Part shown: positions 34,539 to 45,682 of the stretch, piece after piece
Position numbering within the stretch: the first letter of the stretch is position 1
Layout: every line of letters starts with the position of its first letter
From: Agapanthus africanus
Taxonomy: Eukaryota; Streptophyta; Magnoliopsida; Asparagales; Amaryllidaceae
DNA length: 64,000 nucleotides
Assembly: GCA_030015575.1 (NCBI GenBank)
Contig: JASDDO010000024.1
Location: forward strand, 220,058,996-220,122,995
Direction of reading: 5' to 3'
The notes under the pieces: model-generated
Seen by the model: the letters and a program-made list of their open reading frames with translations, nothing else
The model's database searches: none
What the model was told of the DNA's origin: nothing
Translations under genes and position numbers: made by a program

Positions 34539-37308
34539 TGGTCGCTACCTGGAGAGAGAGAGAGAAGGAAACGCTTTAGCGTGCGCTCTTTGCATTATTA
34601 GATTTGTTATTATCTTATTTAATCAGGATGGCTCCCACCGTTTTTATCAAATTTTCCTTTAAACCATAAAAGGTAAGATTATCCGGGATTAATTATACCC
34701 TACAAGTTCGCCAATCTTTCAGCTAGGTAGGTATTGGTACTCTGAGGGAGTCTCCCCATGCTTTCGCATGGAAATAATTAAATAGTCTCGTTTCCGCAGG
34801 GGCATAACCACGTTAACATCTTTCTTAGACACCTACTGGATCAGTTAATTGTAAAGTGGAAAACTCTCCCAGGAGTAACACTTACTCGCAGTGGGTATCG
34901 GGATCCAACTATCTCATATAAGGTATAAAATCTCATTGCAAATTTCAACACTTGAAATTCCCAATATCTGTTTTTACCCCTAATAACTTATGACCTTAAT
35001 AAGGTCAACAAATCATAAGCGCTAGCCAAATTCAACCCGTCATTTCGTGATTGAATTAAACCCACCCGTACGACCCTTAACAAGGTCAACAAAGCCGTAC
35101 GACTATCCTAATCCAATCGTATTACATGCGGCAGATAAGCACTAATCATCTACCGTACACTATGCTTTAACGAAGGCCAACAAACGTAACACGAATACTA
35201 AATGCCACTTATCTGAAATGACGGAGGGCTACGACTGGTTTTGAAGAAAACCTTTAACGTAATGAACTTGATATCGTTATAGAATCTAGTGATTTGAAAT
35301 TGAGTGTTTTTTGTAGCTTTTGCTAAAGATGTCACTCCCGGTGAAGGGATCTCGGCTCTTTCCTCATCGAATGAGGTGCTGGATATTCATCAAGGAATAC
35401 CACTATGCAAAGCAAGAACTAGAGAAACTATAAAAACAAAACCGAGTGGGTTGTAGTATTTGCTAGTTTTGCTAAAGAGGTCATTCCCGGTGAAGGGATC
35501 TCGGCTCTTTCCTCATCGAATGAGGTGTTGGATATTCATCAAGGTATACCACTATGCAAAGCAAGAACTAGAGCTGCCTTTTTAAAAACTTTTGATTCTA
35601 AAACATATTTAGGTTTCTTTTCTTTCCATTAATCTCATTAATGAAGTCCCATCATTTATGTTTCCTAAACATCACAAAAAAAAGAAACGAAAATAGAACG
35701 TACACTTATGACATTTGCATTCGCCACGGGGCCCCGTCATGCACCGTTAGGTTACTTAACTAACGGCAGAGCGGGGGCTGGACTAGCGCGGGTGCAAAAC
35801 ATAAGCAACGTTTATTATGTATATCATATATATAGCATTCGTCTCACGCAGTTATATGATCACATCACAGAACCAAGCAGCAGAAGTCAAACATATGAAA
35901 TATTGGATATATTAGGAGGTCCGTATTTTAAATTTAGTCAGTAATGAAAAACACGGATTCCACGGTCGTGATGAATAGCCAAACCCACATCCCTACACCC
36001 CTATAAGAGCGGCAAGCAACCCTGGCAATTCTAGAGTTAGGAGACCCGGTCTCGACTCCTCGAGATGGTCTCCCACTGAACTCTAGAACCTGATTACTTG
36101 TGCTCCCCACCTTGGGTCTATCCTAATACGGAAAAGTAAATAATATACATCAGTGGTTACATCATCCTCAACCCGGAAGTGTCCTAATAAAAGAATATTA
36201 CATATATTTTTACATGAATGAAAATTGAAAAACTCTCATTTTACGCAAAACCCTCCCGGCTATTCAATCACGGCGATCCAATATAATATATCACAGCAAC
36301 ACATAACATCACATGTCATCAACGTAAATAAATATGCGTATCCCCAATTCCGTTGACATATAACAACAAGATTGGGGATACACCACATATTACACTTACG
36401 GTAACAGAAAAGAAATGAAAAACTACAATATTTAGAATCCACATTATACCTTAGACATCATAAACCCGGAATATCTCATATGCCGAATTTCATGTCTAAC
36501 CGATAAACCTTGTATTTTAGTCTCAAATCGAAAACACTTTTCAATAACTTAGTCGGGTAATTCAACAAGATTCCCGACTAAAATAATCGAATACTCGTCG
36601 GGAACTTTAGTAGATGGCCGTACCCCCTATGCCAACGACGAAGTGCACTTAAGCGGAACACCGTGGCCGAGAGCACCCAAGTGGATGCTATTGGCAACGG
36701 GGCTCTCCTACAGTCACTTGGTCGGGCCACTGGGGCATGGCTATCTAGTTGAGTTATCCGGCGAGTGTTAGTGTATTATACGCGATTACAATGGAGTTTT
36801 GATCCGAATCAAAACTCTGTGGCAATCGATCTATAGAGACTAAATTGCTAGATTTACAATTAGCAAACTAGTTTACACAAAACTAATTAAATGTGGATTC
36901 CAAGTATTGTATCATATATCAAACTTAAACCTAAAACTACGTTAAAATTGCGACTACAAAACACTCCGAATAGCCCCAATAGGAAAGTTAACATCACATG
37001 CAAACTGGGCTAATCAAACAGAACCATGAAACCCTAAACTCAACACCACAGAACACCATACAAAAACAAACCCATTCCATCTCTACAGAACCGGCGACAC
37101 CAGTCTATTTGGCATTCTCGCCGGCCAAAAATCCAAGTTATGTGTTCATTTTTCTCTGGCGTTCTAGTTACATCACATGTAACATTCTGCACTTGTTTAA
37201 AAAAATTTCAGATCATTTTGAAGTCGACAGAAACTTGGTGTTTGGGTTTCCGGTTTCGGAGTTATTTTGTTTTCGTAATTCTACAAATATCGTCTAATTT
37301 TCTAGCTT
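34539..37308 (-). other. Leader of element B, non-coding, shares blocks with element A
   Basis: No gag capsid frame is seen in 2.8 kb. A block of about 95 bp occurs twice (about 35310-35410 and 35465-35570), each with GGTGAAGGGATCTCGGCTC and CATCGAATGAGGTG. It is homologous to the duplicated block in the leader of element A. AAGGTCAACAAA words near 35012, 35090 and 35174 correspond to the spaced TTGACC words of A. Confidence 0.7.
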
Positions 37309-37321
37309 GGCTCTGATACCA

Positions 37322-39302
37322 TGAAAGTCTACCCTAGCACTACCACTGGGTTTTCACAAGCATCTAGCATGCTATTTTAAAAAAATCTTGGTGCTAAGCT
37401 ACACTTATCTAGAATCTTAACTAGATGATTAGGCTTTTAAGCATGATATCAAAAACTATAATAAAGTGAAAGAGACTACAACCTTTGTAAACCGTATCCT
37501 TCTCTTCAAATGCTCTAGTCCCTATGACTCTACTAGGCTCCACTTGAAGTTGGATCGAGCTTCCTTTGCGATATTCGTGCCGAAGATGATCCACCCGAAG
37601 CTCCGCTAATTCAAGATACCTCTTCACTAAACTTTTTAGTGAAGGAAATACACTAGTTCAAATTGCTAATTCAAACTAAGATGGTGAAGTAGGGGTTCAA
37701 AATTCACTAGGATTCTCACAAGCTCAAGGTTTCACAACTCATGTGAGGGATTGAGCTTGGAAGTGAAGGATGAAGAAGATGGAGAGAGCTAGAGAGGAGA
37801 ACTCATCATACGAGCTCAAGTGAGGAAATGAACAAGTGTGGAAAAAACGAAGAATGACTTAATCAAATACCTCACTTATTGAAGCATGGAATTAAAACCA
37901 TTAAAATATAGCAACCAAACTTCTATAGTGACTACAAAAGAATAAATAAAATGATCAAGCCATGCTTCCCCATTCTACAAATATCTCCTCAAATTTCCAC
38001 CTCATTTTCTATTTTCCCAAAATAGAAAAACCAACCATGCTTCTTTATATATATATATATATATATATATATTAATATATATATACGAAAATAATTAGTG
38101 AGCAATAATATTAGTTAATATATAATTATATCAAATATAAATATATATCTTATTATTAAATCAACACTTGATTCAATAATCCGGTTATATCTCATATAAC
38201 CGACTAATATCATTTATCTATATATCTCATTATCAAATCAACACTTAATTCAATAATCCGGCTATGTCACATATAACCTAACCAATATCAAATAACCGCC
38301 AGATTACAACACGGTATCACATACTCGTATTTAATCAGTCATTTGCACATATCGGTATATGTGCCCTACTTCGTTTTGCTTAAACTAGGAAAGCTCTGTG
38401 TGGGACTCTAAAGACTCGTCAATACGCCAGCAGTAGATGATGATCACATCAGTCACCCATAAGCCGCCAGCGGTACTAGCTGGACGTAACGGCTACCCAG
38501 GTATTGAGCGATTAGAAGATCAACAAGCAAGCTTGTCCAAACTCCCATGATATGTCGCATATCAGGTCTAGGGGTGGAATCGTCAGACCCCAGTAACTTG
38601 ATAAGTCAAGCCGATGTATGGCTCATAACGGTTTGAGAAACTACTAATAACTCTTACCAGTAAATCTCATCAGCCCTGGCCAGGGACTTACTGTTATAGC
38701 CAATCGAGAATAGCGCAACATCAACTCCCTATACCGGGAGAGACGAAACCTCTCCTATCGCTCACTGCCTCTATGTGACTCTGGACTGTACCCAAAATCC
38801 ACCTTTTTGCACGTCTCCTTTGAGCCGTGGTAGGGAGGAAATCAAAGCACGATGGGAACCACACAAGACTCTATGACGATCTCGGGTCTACAGACTAACC
38901 TGTACCAGTGTCACCAGAGAACTGCTATCTGATGATAGGTATGGTACCATCTAGGAGTTCTCGGCGAGTCCTGTTCAGCGTACCCATTCTTTAATGAGCA
39001 CTTGTGTACAATCTTTGATGTCAAACACCAATGGTTATGAGATCAACCATCACCCAATACAGGGTTAAGAAACGTACACACCGGTCTACTCTGGAATATC
39101 GATACCATGTCTCGATACTCTCTCGACTAAGAACAATTAAAGGATGTGCTTGTAGACCACACTAGTCCCAGTATCATCATAGTCAAGCAAACATCCTAAG
39201 GGCTTTATCAACATGTAACAGAGAGACAGTATAATAATACTAGTGTACATGTTAAGATAAAGAGCAACCAGATAGTATACTATCATGTCGAGCAAGAAAG
39301 TC

Positions 39303-39334
<32 letters not shown>

Positions 39335-39390
39335 CCAAGTATCCACTATATCATACAATAATGGCCTCTAGCACATACATATTCCTAACA
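37322..39390 (-). repeat. 5' LTR of element B
   Basis: On the - strand it opens TGTTAGGAATATGTATGTGC at 39390 and closes CTTTCA at 37322, next to the primer site. It carries a (TA)n run at about 38047-38083 and a short (GT)n at about 39314-39333. Confidence 0.92.
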
Positions 39391-41222
39391 GTTTTTTAAA
39401 AAAATCATGATGGTAAAGCCAATTTGATTGATGTTTTTGCAAATCTTAAGAGTAAAATTGCATTAATTTCTGATCTTTGGACTACAAAATAGGGTATGAG
39501 TTATATTTGTATTACTACACATTTCATTGATAATGATTGGTTTTTACATAAAAGAATTATTGGTTTTTAAAAAAGGTAGCATCCACACAGTGGAAATAAT
39601 ATAAGTAATTGTATTTTGACTATTGTACGTGAATATAATATTCAAAATAAAATATTTTCTGTTAGTTTTGATAATACTACTAATAATAATTCTGCTATAG
39701 CAATTTTAAAAAATAATTTAAATTTTGTTTTGAATGAAGAATTATTTCATCAAAGATGTGCATTCCATGTGTTAAATTTAATTGTGCATGACGGTCTTAC
39801 TATAATCGATCCTTATTTAGCGAAACTTAAAAATGTAATGATGTTTATTGAAACCTCTGGACCCCGAAAACAGATTTTTAAGCAAATTTGTACCTAATTA
39901 AATTTAAAATTTAGATCTTTCAAATTCAACATTCCAACTAGATGGAATTCCACTTATGAGATGTTGAAATGCGTTTTAAAATATCGGAAGCCTATTATTT
40001 TATTTTATGAGGAACAATTGCCCAATAATAATTTATAGAATTATGATTGGTTTGTTTGTGAATATATTTTGAATTTTTTAGAAATATTTTACAATGCAGC
40101 TAAATATTTATCTGGTGTTTATTATCTTACTATATGTTTAGCAGTAGAATAGTTATTTTATGTTGGTAAAATTATTAATGAGCATGTAATTGATCCTGAA
40201 AGTGTATTTGCTAGAATGTTACACAGTATGCTTACGAAATTGAATAAATATTGATGAAAAGTTCCTGCATTGTTCTGTTTAGCATCTGTATTTGATCCTA
40301 GACTTAAGAAAGACAAATTTTTTTTTATTAGATGGATACCATGAAAACTTAGGTACTGATATAGATGATTATAAATATATTTTAGATTCTTATTTACATG
40401 AATTGTATGCCATATATGATGCGCAGTACGGTCAAAACATAACTTCTTCTTTATCTTTCTCTTCACAGCAAACTTCCAAAAAAGGAATATTTCAGTTTTT
40501 TGCTGCAGAAAAAACAAAGAACAACCGTTTCTGCTTCTTCTACTTATAATGAGCTTATAATGTATTTGCAAACTGATTTTGGTAATTTTCTTACCGCGGA
40601 TCAAATAGTTAATCTTGATATTTTTGATTGGCGGAAAACACATGGACACATGTATCCTGTGCTTTCTGCCATGGCTCGTGATTTACTAACAACTCTGTTG
40701 TCCATAGTTGCTTCGAAGTCTTCTTTTAGTGCAGGTAGTAGAGTTCTGAGCAACAAGAGAGCACGGCTGTCGGATGACGCATTGGAGATCGCGGTGTGCC
40801 AAAAAAATTGGTTCGATGCAGAAGCTGGACAATAACACGTTAAGAGTATTGAAGACTCCGATACCGATGAAGAGTAAAGACCGATAGAACCTAACTAGTT
40901 AGTTCTTTTTCCATTGAATTGTATTTTTAATTTTTTTGGCAATTATATGAGAGATAAGGTTTGCCAATTTATGTCCCCACTCAAAATATTTTTTAATTAA
41001 TAAAATATGTAGGTTTGCCCTGGGACCTACACGAAGTTCGGGCTAAAAAAATTTCCAATTTTTTTTAATAATAATAAAAATTCACTTTATTTTTTTTTTA
41101 AATAATTTTTTTTAAACAGGCCGGCCGGTTTTGGCCTGCCCGACCCAAGCCGGGCCACAGGCCGGGCCGGATTCGGGTTGTGGGGATTCGGGCCAGACCT
41201 GAAGCCCGGCCCGGCCCGAGGA

Positions 41223-41599
41223 AATGAGAACAAAGTGCATAGCCACAAGAATTTCATTCAAAAATTATTATTATTATTAGATAATTATCATGATGATGAG
41301 AATTGACATGAGGTCACCATCGTTGAAGCTGACCGTGCCCTGACCGGGATCCCATGGAGAAGCCTCCGGTCAATCGATGGCTCGGGTAGAGTGGACACAC
41401 CTAACCGACTGACACGTGTGGGTCCCACAAAAAAGGAGGTTTTATTAATTTGCTGGTCAAAGCATTAAAGTTGCTAGGGGCCTTGTATTTCTTCATCCCC
41501 TGCCTCATTTTTCTCCTGCACTTAACGGCCGCCTTTTTTTTACATATAGGCCCTTGAAGTCTGCATATTTTATACCATGTTAAAAATATTTGGGTGAAT
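41223..41599. other. Non-coding flank between the hAT and a MITE
   Basis: No reading frame or clear repeat beyond a short ATT run near 41267. It includes a CCTGACCGGGATCCCATGG-like GC patch. Nothing else is recognised. Confidence 0.4.
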
Positions 41600-41601
41600 T
41601 A

Positions 41602-41953
41602 TCAAAAAGCCCCCGGCCCACTCAGGAGCAGTCTAAAAATCCTTTTAATTTTCGAAATTGTTGGTGAGGGCTAGTGCTCGAAATCTTTGTGAAAAACCCC
41701 TTGGGCTTGATTTCATTTACGCCTTGTATTCTCTCAACTGCTTGGATATTACAAGCAACTGCTTAGATATATATTACATGGAACTGTTTAAATATTACAT
41801 GCAACCGTAACTGCTTAGATATTACAGTTAACTGCATAGATATTGCAGGCAACTGATATACAAGGGATTTTGATTGGGCCCAGTGGTTTTTTAACAAGAG
41901 AAAAAAGCACAAGGGTTTTTACACAAGTTTGCAGAGGGCCGAGGGCTTTTTGA
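41602..41953. mobile_element. MITE with TCAAAAAGCCC terminal inverted repeats
   Basis: TCAAAAAGCCCCCGGCC (41602-41618) pairs with GGCCGAGGGCTTTTTGA (41937-41953) with one mismatch. Related words repeat near both ends: GGTTTTTTAACAAG, GGGTTTTTACACAAG and GGGCTTTTTGACAAG on the right, and GTGAAAAACCCCTTGG on the left. The centre holds an ACTGCTTAGATATTACA tandem motif, about five degenerate copies (41736-41850). There is no coding capacity. The superfamily is not assigned. Confidence 0.75.
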
Positions 41954-42015
41954 CAAGGTTGGGTTGAACGCACACTCGGTTACGCACCCGCTTATTTACG
42001 ATGAAGTTTTGGTCC

Positions 42016-42047
<32 letters not shown>

Positions 42048-42061
42048 ATAATGGAGGAAAG

Positions 42062-42405
42062 ATGGCATATGAGGGAATTTTCTCCTATGGCGTCGAAAAA
42101 ATACATTCTTCCTCATTTTTTCCGCCGATCGGCATCCACCATCTTCATCGTTATCATCTAAGATGTAGGTACACCAAATTTCATGTGATTATACAACATT
42201 TTCACCGTTGATTTAGCAATGTAAAAAGTTCTATTGTCGGTAAACCGTTAATTTTGAACCTACTAAATCAACGGTGAAAAAGTTGTAGAATCACGTGAAA
42301 TTTGGTATACCCACATCTTAGATGATAACGATGAAGATGGTGGGTGCCGATCGTCGGAAAAAATGAGGGAGAGTGTATTTTTTCGACGTCATAGGAGGAA
42401 ATTCC

Positions 42406-42414
<9 letters not shown>
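42062..42414. mobile_element. Fold-back MITE with ~150-bp inverted arms
   Basis: The left arm (about 42068-42213) starts ATGAGGGAATTTTCTCCTAT and runs through CACCATCTTCATCGTTATCA to TTCACCGTTGATTTAG. The right arm (about 42262-42413) repeats this in reverse complement with few mismatches, and the short centre is near 42215-42260. TA and GA microsatellites flank it on both sides (42016-42048 and 42410-42441). The whole could form one long hairpin and so could feed small-RNA production. Confidence 0.85.
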
Positions 42415-42441
<27 letters not shown>

Positions 42442-42445
<4 letters not shown>

Positions 42446-43107
42446 TCTGGCATTTGCACAGGTTCGAATTAGAAATGAATTAATTAAAATCACGGATAAC
42501 TCACCCAACCCAATTACATCTACATCAACTTGATGCTTAGGATGCCAAATGTATAACGAGAGAAATAAATTCGAGCTAGACTTTATGTCGCTTTATCAAT
42601 CAATTTAATAAATTTCATGTTGTCTTAATTAATTGTTGGGAAATGATAATACGAGAGGGTGAGATGAGATCTTTAAAGTGAAACCTGACTCTTCGATTGA
42701 CGGATCGGATACGTGCATCCATATGTCAAAATATGCATGGTTGGGCGATTTGAAGACTTGTTATAAGTCATGCATCGAGCTATGCAACATATGCAACTTT
42801 TACGATGTTTTAACGACCACTTATTTTGCGAATATATAATCCATAAAAGTCTCTAAATCATCTAACCTTTTATACACATATATTTATTGATATGTAGAGC
42901 AAGATATACATATCTCATCATCACATTAACGGTCGGATAATGCTCGAATTTTTCATCTAAATTTACAATCTAAGCATTCGTCGATCATCATATCACTACT
43001 CTTTGCTATATTTACATACATTGTATTCTATAAGAAATTTTAGGAAACGAGCATCTTGTTATGCAAATATTTTTAAAATCATGTTAAAATAATATTATTC
43101 TAACACA
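42442..43107. other. AT-rich intergenic DNA
   Basis: No gene-like frame, RNA gene or strong repeat is seen. Confidence 0.5.
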
Positions 43108-43766
43108 TCCATGAGCCCCTAAGATATTAATGTCAAAGTGTGATAAAAGAAGTTAAGAAAATTGAAAAGGACGTCTAGTGTCTCTTTTGTACAAACGGTC
43201 AAAAATAAAAAAAATCAATTATTCAAACCATATATCAAGAACAAGGAATTCATAGGGAAAGAAAAGAATTTAGGAGAGGTGAAGTAAACATTTCAACTTA
43301 TTAGGATATTAGAATGCGAGGTTTAAATCTCAATTCTTTTCCATATTAGTATTTGCCATCTATGCCCTTCAAATGTACATAGGTAAAATGTATATAGGTC
43401 CCAATTGGCACCCGGTACCCTCATGAGCCCCTAAGATATTAATATCAAAGTGTGAATACAAAGAAGTTAAGAAAATGGAAAAGGATGTCTCGTGTCTCTT
43501 TTGTACTACATAGTCCAAATTAGAGAAAAAAGAAATATCATTGTAACTCCTAACTATCGATTTTTTTGGGTAAAAGAATACGTCGAACATTTGAAACAAT
43601 TTCAAAGATTCAACTATACACGCAAGAGTAAGGAATTTTGATGGACAGAAAAGAATTTAGGGGATAAATAAAAACATTTTAAGTTGTCAGGAAGATAGAA
43701 GGCAAGGTTTCAAATCTCAATTCTTTTCTGTATTAGTATTTTCCATCTAAGCCCTTCAAAATATGC
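43108..43766. repeat. Direct tandem duplication of ~300 bp
   Basis: 43108-43386 and about 43421-43766 share the same order of blocks: CATGAGCCCCTAAGATATTA, AAGAAGTTAAGAAAAT, TCTCTTTTGTAC, GAAAAGAATTTAGG and AAATCTCAATTCTTTTC. Overall identity is perhaps 75-80%. There is no coding sequence. Confidence 0.8.
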
Positions 43767-43867
43767 ATATGTAATAAATAAAAGAAAATTTTGCATATGA
43801 ACCTCTTGTGTGCGAAAAATTGTATCATTGAGTAAGAAGATTACGAGGTAATGAATACAAGGCCTCA

Positions 43868-44030
43868 ATGGGGCTACGGTCGTCCGCAGCCCCATTAGCT
43901 GCGTCAAACAGAGGTGAAACATGGGATGAGGCCCATGGGTTCAGTTTGGACGGGCCCCATCGCCCAGGGGTTTGGTCACGTGACTGCAGGTCTGCAGCCA
44001 TGGGACTGCGATCGATTCCGGCCCCATTAA
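43868..44030. repeat. Pair of ~30-bp GGGGC hairpins
   Basis: AATGGGGCT...AGCCCCATT (43869-43898) is a 9-bp perfect inverted repeat with a 12-nt loop. A related imperfect one (about 43998-44029) ends GGCCCCATT. The local GC content stands out from the AT-rich surroundings. Confidence 0.55.
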
Positions 44031-44050
44031 ATTCTAAATACGATGAATAG

Positions 44051-44962
44051 AATCCATTTCTTTACTGGTTTAATCTAACATTGTCCAAATTAGAAACTTA
44101 TGACTTCAAATATGCTAAAATAAAGGGGTTTATATGTCAAACGCCTCTCTTTCCACATTCTTTTTCTTGGTCTCACTTCGTCGCCTCCTTGAAAGCCTTC
44201 AAAAGACAAAAGTAAAAGATGTTGCATGCTATTTTCTAATATTCACACGTAAAGCATAAAAATAAAAATGAAAAATATGAAAAAGTATCCAAAGACTTAT
44301 TTTTGTATATATGACTCTTAAAGTTGCTCCACGTAACACAAAGATCTTAGATCGATCTTTAAATTTTTGCTTTCCATTCTTGGGATCAGAGCTTCTCCAT
44401 TTGCTTAGCCCAAAAGATTTGCTTCTCATTCGATCCATTTCCCACTCCACAAGAAAATCTTATTATATAAATAAATACATATAACTTGCCACGTTCAATT
44501 AATCTCTAGAAGATATGGTGACCTTATATATACATGTTGTCTTTGACCAGTGTATGTTGCTTTTAATTAATGAATAATTTGTTTTGGCTTCTAGAGAGGC
44601 TGCTTGTTGAAATATAGGACTTGGGTTGGTTTCAAATTTCAAGGATTTCTCAAGAGTTTTGTGTGCTATATAGTTTTGGACGCCAAAGATAAGATTTTTG
44701 AGGGAGTGATTGCTGGTATGTTTCAATTTCCTTCTCACTTGTTTTTTTTCCATTACTGAAAATTTTATGATCATATTCATTTGATTCATGGGATTTTGAT
44801 TGTTTGCTCAATTTCTTTAGCAAATCACAATATATTTTCAAAAAAGGAAACTTATTATATATCAATTAGGATCTTTGTTCTTTAGTAAGGAAAAATATGA
44901 CTCTCCTTGATTATAAATCCTGGCTCATTTCTATATAGTAGCCATAAATTAAGCCTCGATCA
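44051..44962. other. AT-rich DNA upstream of the membrane-protein gene
   Basis: No supported gene is seen. It may contain the promoter and first non-coding exon of the gene at 45683, but I cannot place them. Confidence 0.4.
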
Positions 44963-45042
44963 ATACAACAACAACAACAAACCTTTATCCCAAAATTTTG
45001 GAGCAGCTATATGAATCTTTATTTTCATTCTGCTTTGTCTAG
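44963..45042 (-). repeat. SINE-like tail, TTG-ended (copy 1)
   Basis: On the - strand it reads CAAAGCAGAATG, GATTCATATAGCTGCTCC, TTTGGGATAAAGG, TTTGTTGTTGTTGTTGT. This matches a dispersed plant repeat tail that I recall as AGCAGAATGG...TAGCCGACCCC...GGGATAAGGC(TTG)n. Three more copies lie at 59.2-60.8 kb on the + strand. Confidence 0.65.
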
Positions 45043-45668
45043 GGCCATTTTTACCGTTAAATTAGCCTTTATCCATGTTCGTTTGGCCTGTCTCTATCCC
45101 TAGTTGCACCAATAACTACAAATTAAGCCTCTATCAAAAGCATCTACAATTCCAAGGGTAATTTTCAATCAATTGTCTTATGAAAATCTTATTATGATTC
45201 AATTTCATTGATGTAGACACTTGTGAGTTGTGATCAATATATGTTTTATTTAAGGCCTTGCTAAATTAATGCTTTTGTCATTCATGATCTCTGTTTGTGT
45301 ATTTTTATTATTTATGTAGCAGGTATGATCTTTGTTACATTGTTCAATTTGACTTGAAGAGTCTTAAAAATAAACAAATATATATTTGGCTAACCAATTC
45401 AAAAGCTTCCCTTTTGGGCTCAAATTAATCTCTCTCTTAATTTTAATTAATCATATGCACCCTAGCCCCTTGCAAATTGCAGGTGTCAACTAGCTTAAGG
45501 TCACATGCTTATAGATAATGCATGTGTATTTCATGGTGCATTACTAAGTTGGTCCAAAGTTTACAACCTCAGTGTCATAATAGATTAATATATGTAAGTA
45601 AAATATCATAGAGGTGTTGGCTATATATATTATTTCTAACTTTGTTACCTTTTCCCTTACAATTTCAG
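45043..45668 (+). other. Probable 5' UTR intron of the membrane-protein gene
   Basis: TTTCCCTTACAATTTCAG ends at 45668, a strong plant 3' splice site 14 bp before the start codon. The sequence before it is therefore probably intronic. The upstream exon was not identified. Confidence 0.5.
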
Positions 45669-45682
45669 AACAGAACAAAGCA

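Larger units (their letters stand above)
29136..39390 (-). mobile_element. Copia LTR retrotransposon B, nested in the hAT transposase
   Basis: LTRs at 29136-31261 and 37322-39390 are flanked by perfect GTTTT target duplications (29131-29135 and 39391-39395). Reading on the - strand: right LTR, TGGTATCAGAGCC primer site (37309-37321), a 2.8 kb leader, protease, integrase, reverse transcriptase and RNase H, a purine tract just above 31261, then the left LTR. Pol is mostly open and carries its main motifs. The element is nevertheless broken (about three or four breaks), and no gag capsid region is recognised. The LTRs differ by roughly 6% plus several indels, suggesting a few million years. It is the same family as element A. 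Confidence 0.93.
28515..40877 (+). pseudogene. hAT transposase (RICESLEEPER/BED type), broken
   Basis: The first part (28515-29135) starts MSGSFSQGNRGTSSSRRR. It has a BED zinc finger with VWKHFV, CTHC and THLKRNLIKH, giving the C-x2-C and H-x5-H ligands for DNA binding. The second part (39396-40877) has the catalytic-domain words SDLWTT and SFDNTT, the RCAFHVLNLIV block and the C-terminal hAT dimerisation block MARDLLTTLLSIVASKSSFS. In-frame stops recur, for example soon after the start (near 28593), before the BED finger (28668), at 28981 and at 39490, plus frame changes near 29080 and 40250-40400. The gene would have encoded a nuclear transposase of about 650-700 residues. Copia element B lies between the two parts. 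Confidence 0.85.
28000..41222 (+). mobile_element. Dead hAT DNA transposon, split by Copia element B
   Basis: A transposase relic runs 28515-40877 once the nested element B (29136-39390) is set aside. Non-coding flanks carry GC-rich GGCC/GGGCC-type words at both ends (28010-28060 and 41120-41220). That is typical of the ends of plant hAT elements of this type, but exact terminal inverted repeats and an 8-bp target duplication were not found. The outer limits are therefore approximate. The transposase carries many in-frame stops, so the copy cannot make its own enzyme. Confidence 0.75.

Noticed and set aside
43868-44050. A 60-codon frame over the GC-rich hairpins as a small gene
   Set aside because: It is explained by the inverted repeats. 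It has no plausible start context, domain or splice signals.
45614-45682. Earlier in-frame start for the membrane-protein gene
   Set aside because: A strong 3' splice site (TTTCAG at 45668) lies between it and the ATG at 45683, and the later start gives a clean signal peptide.
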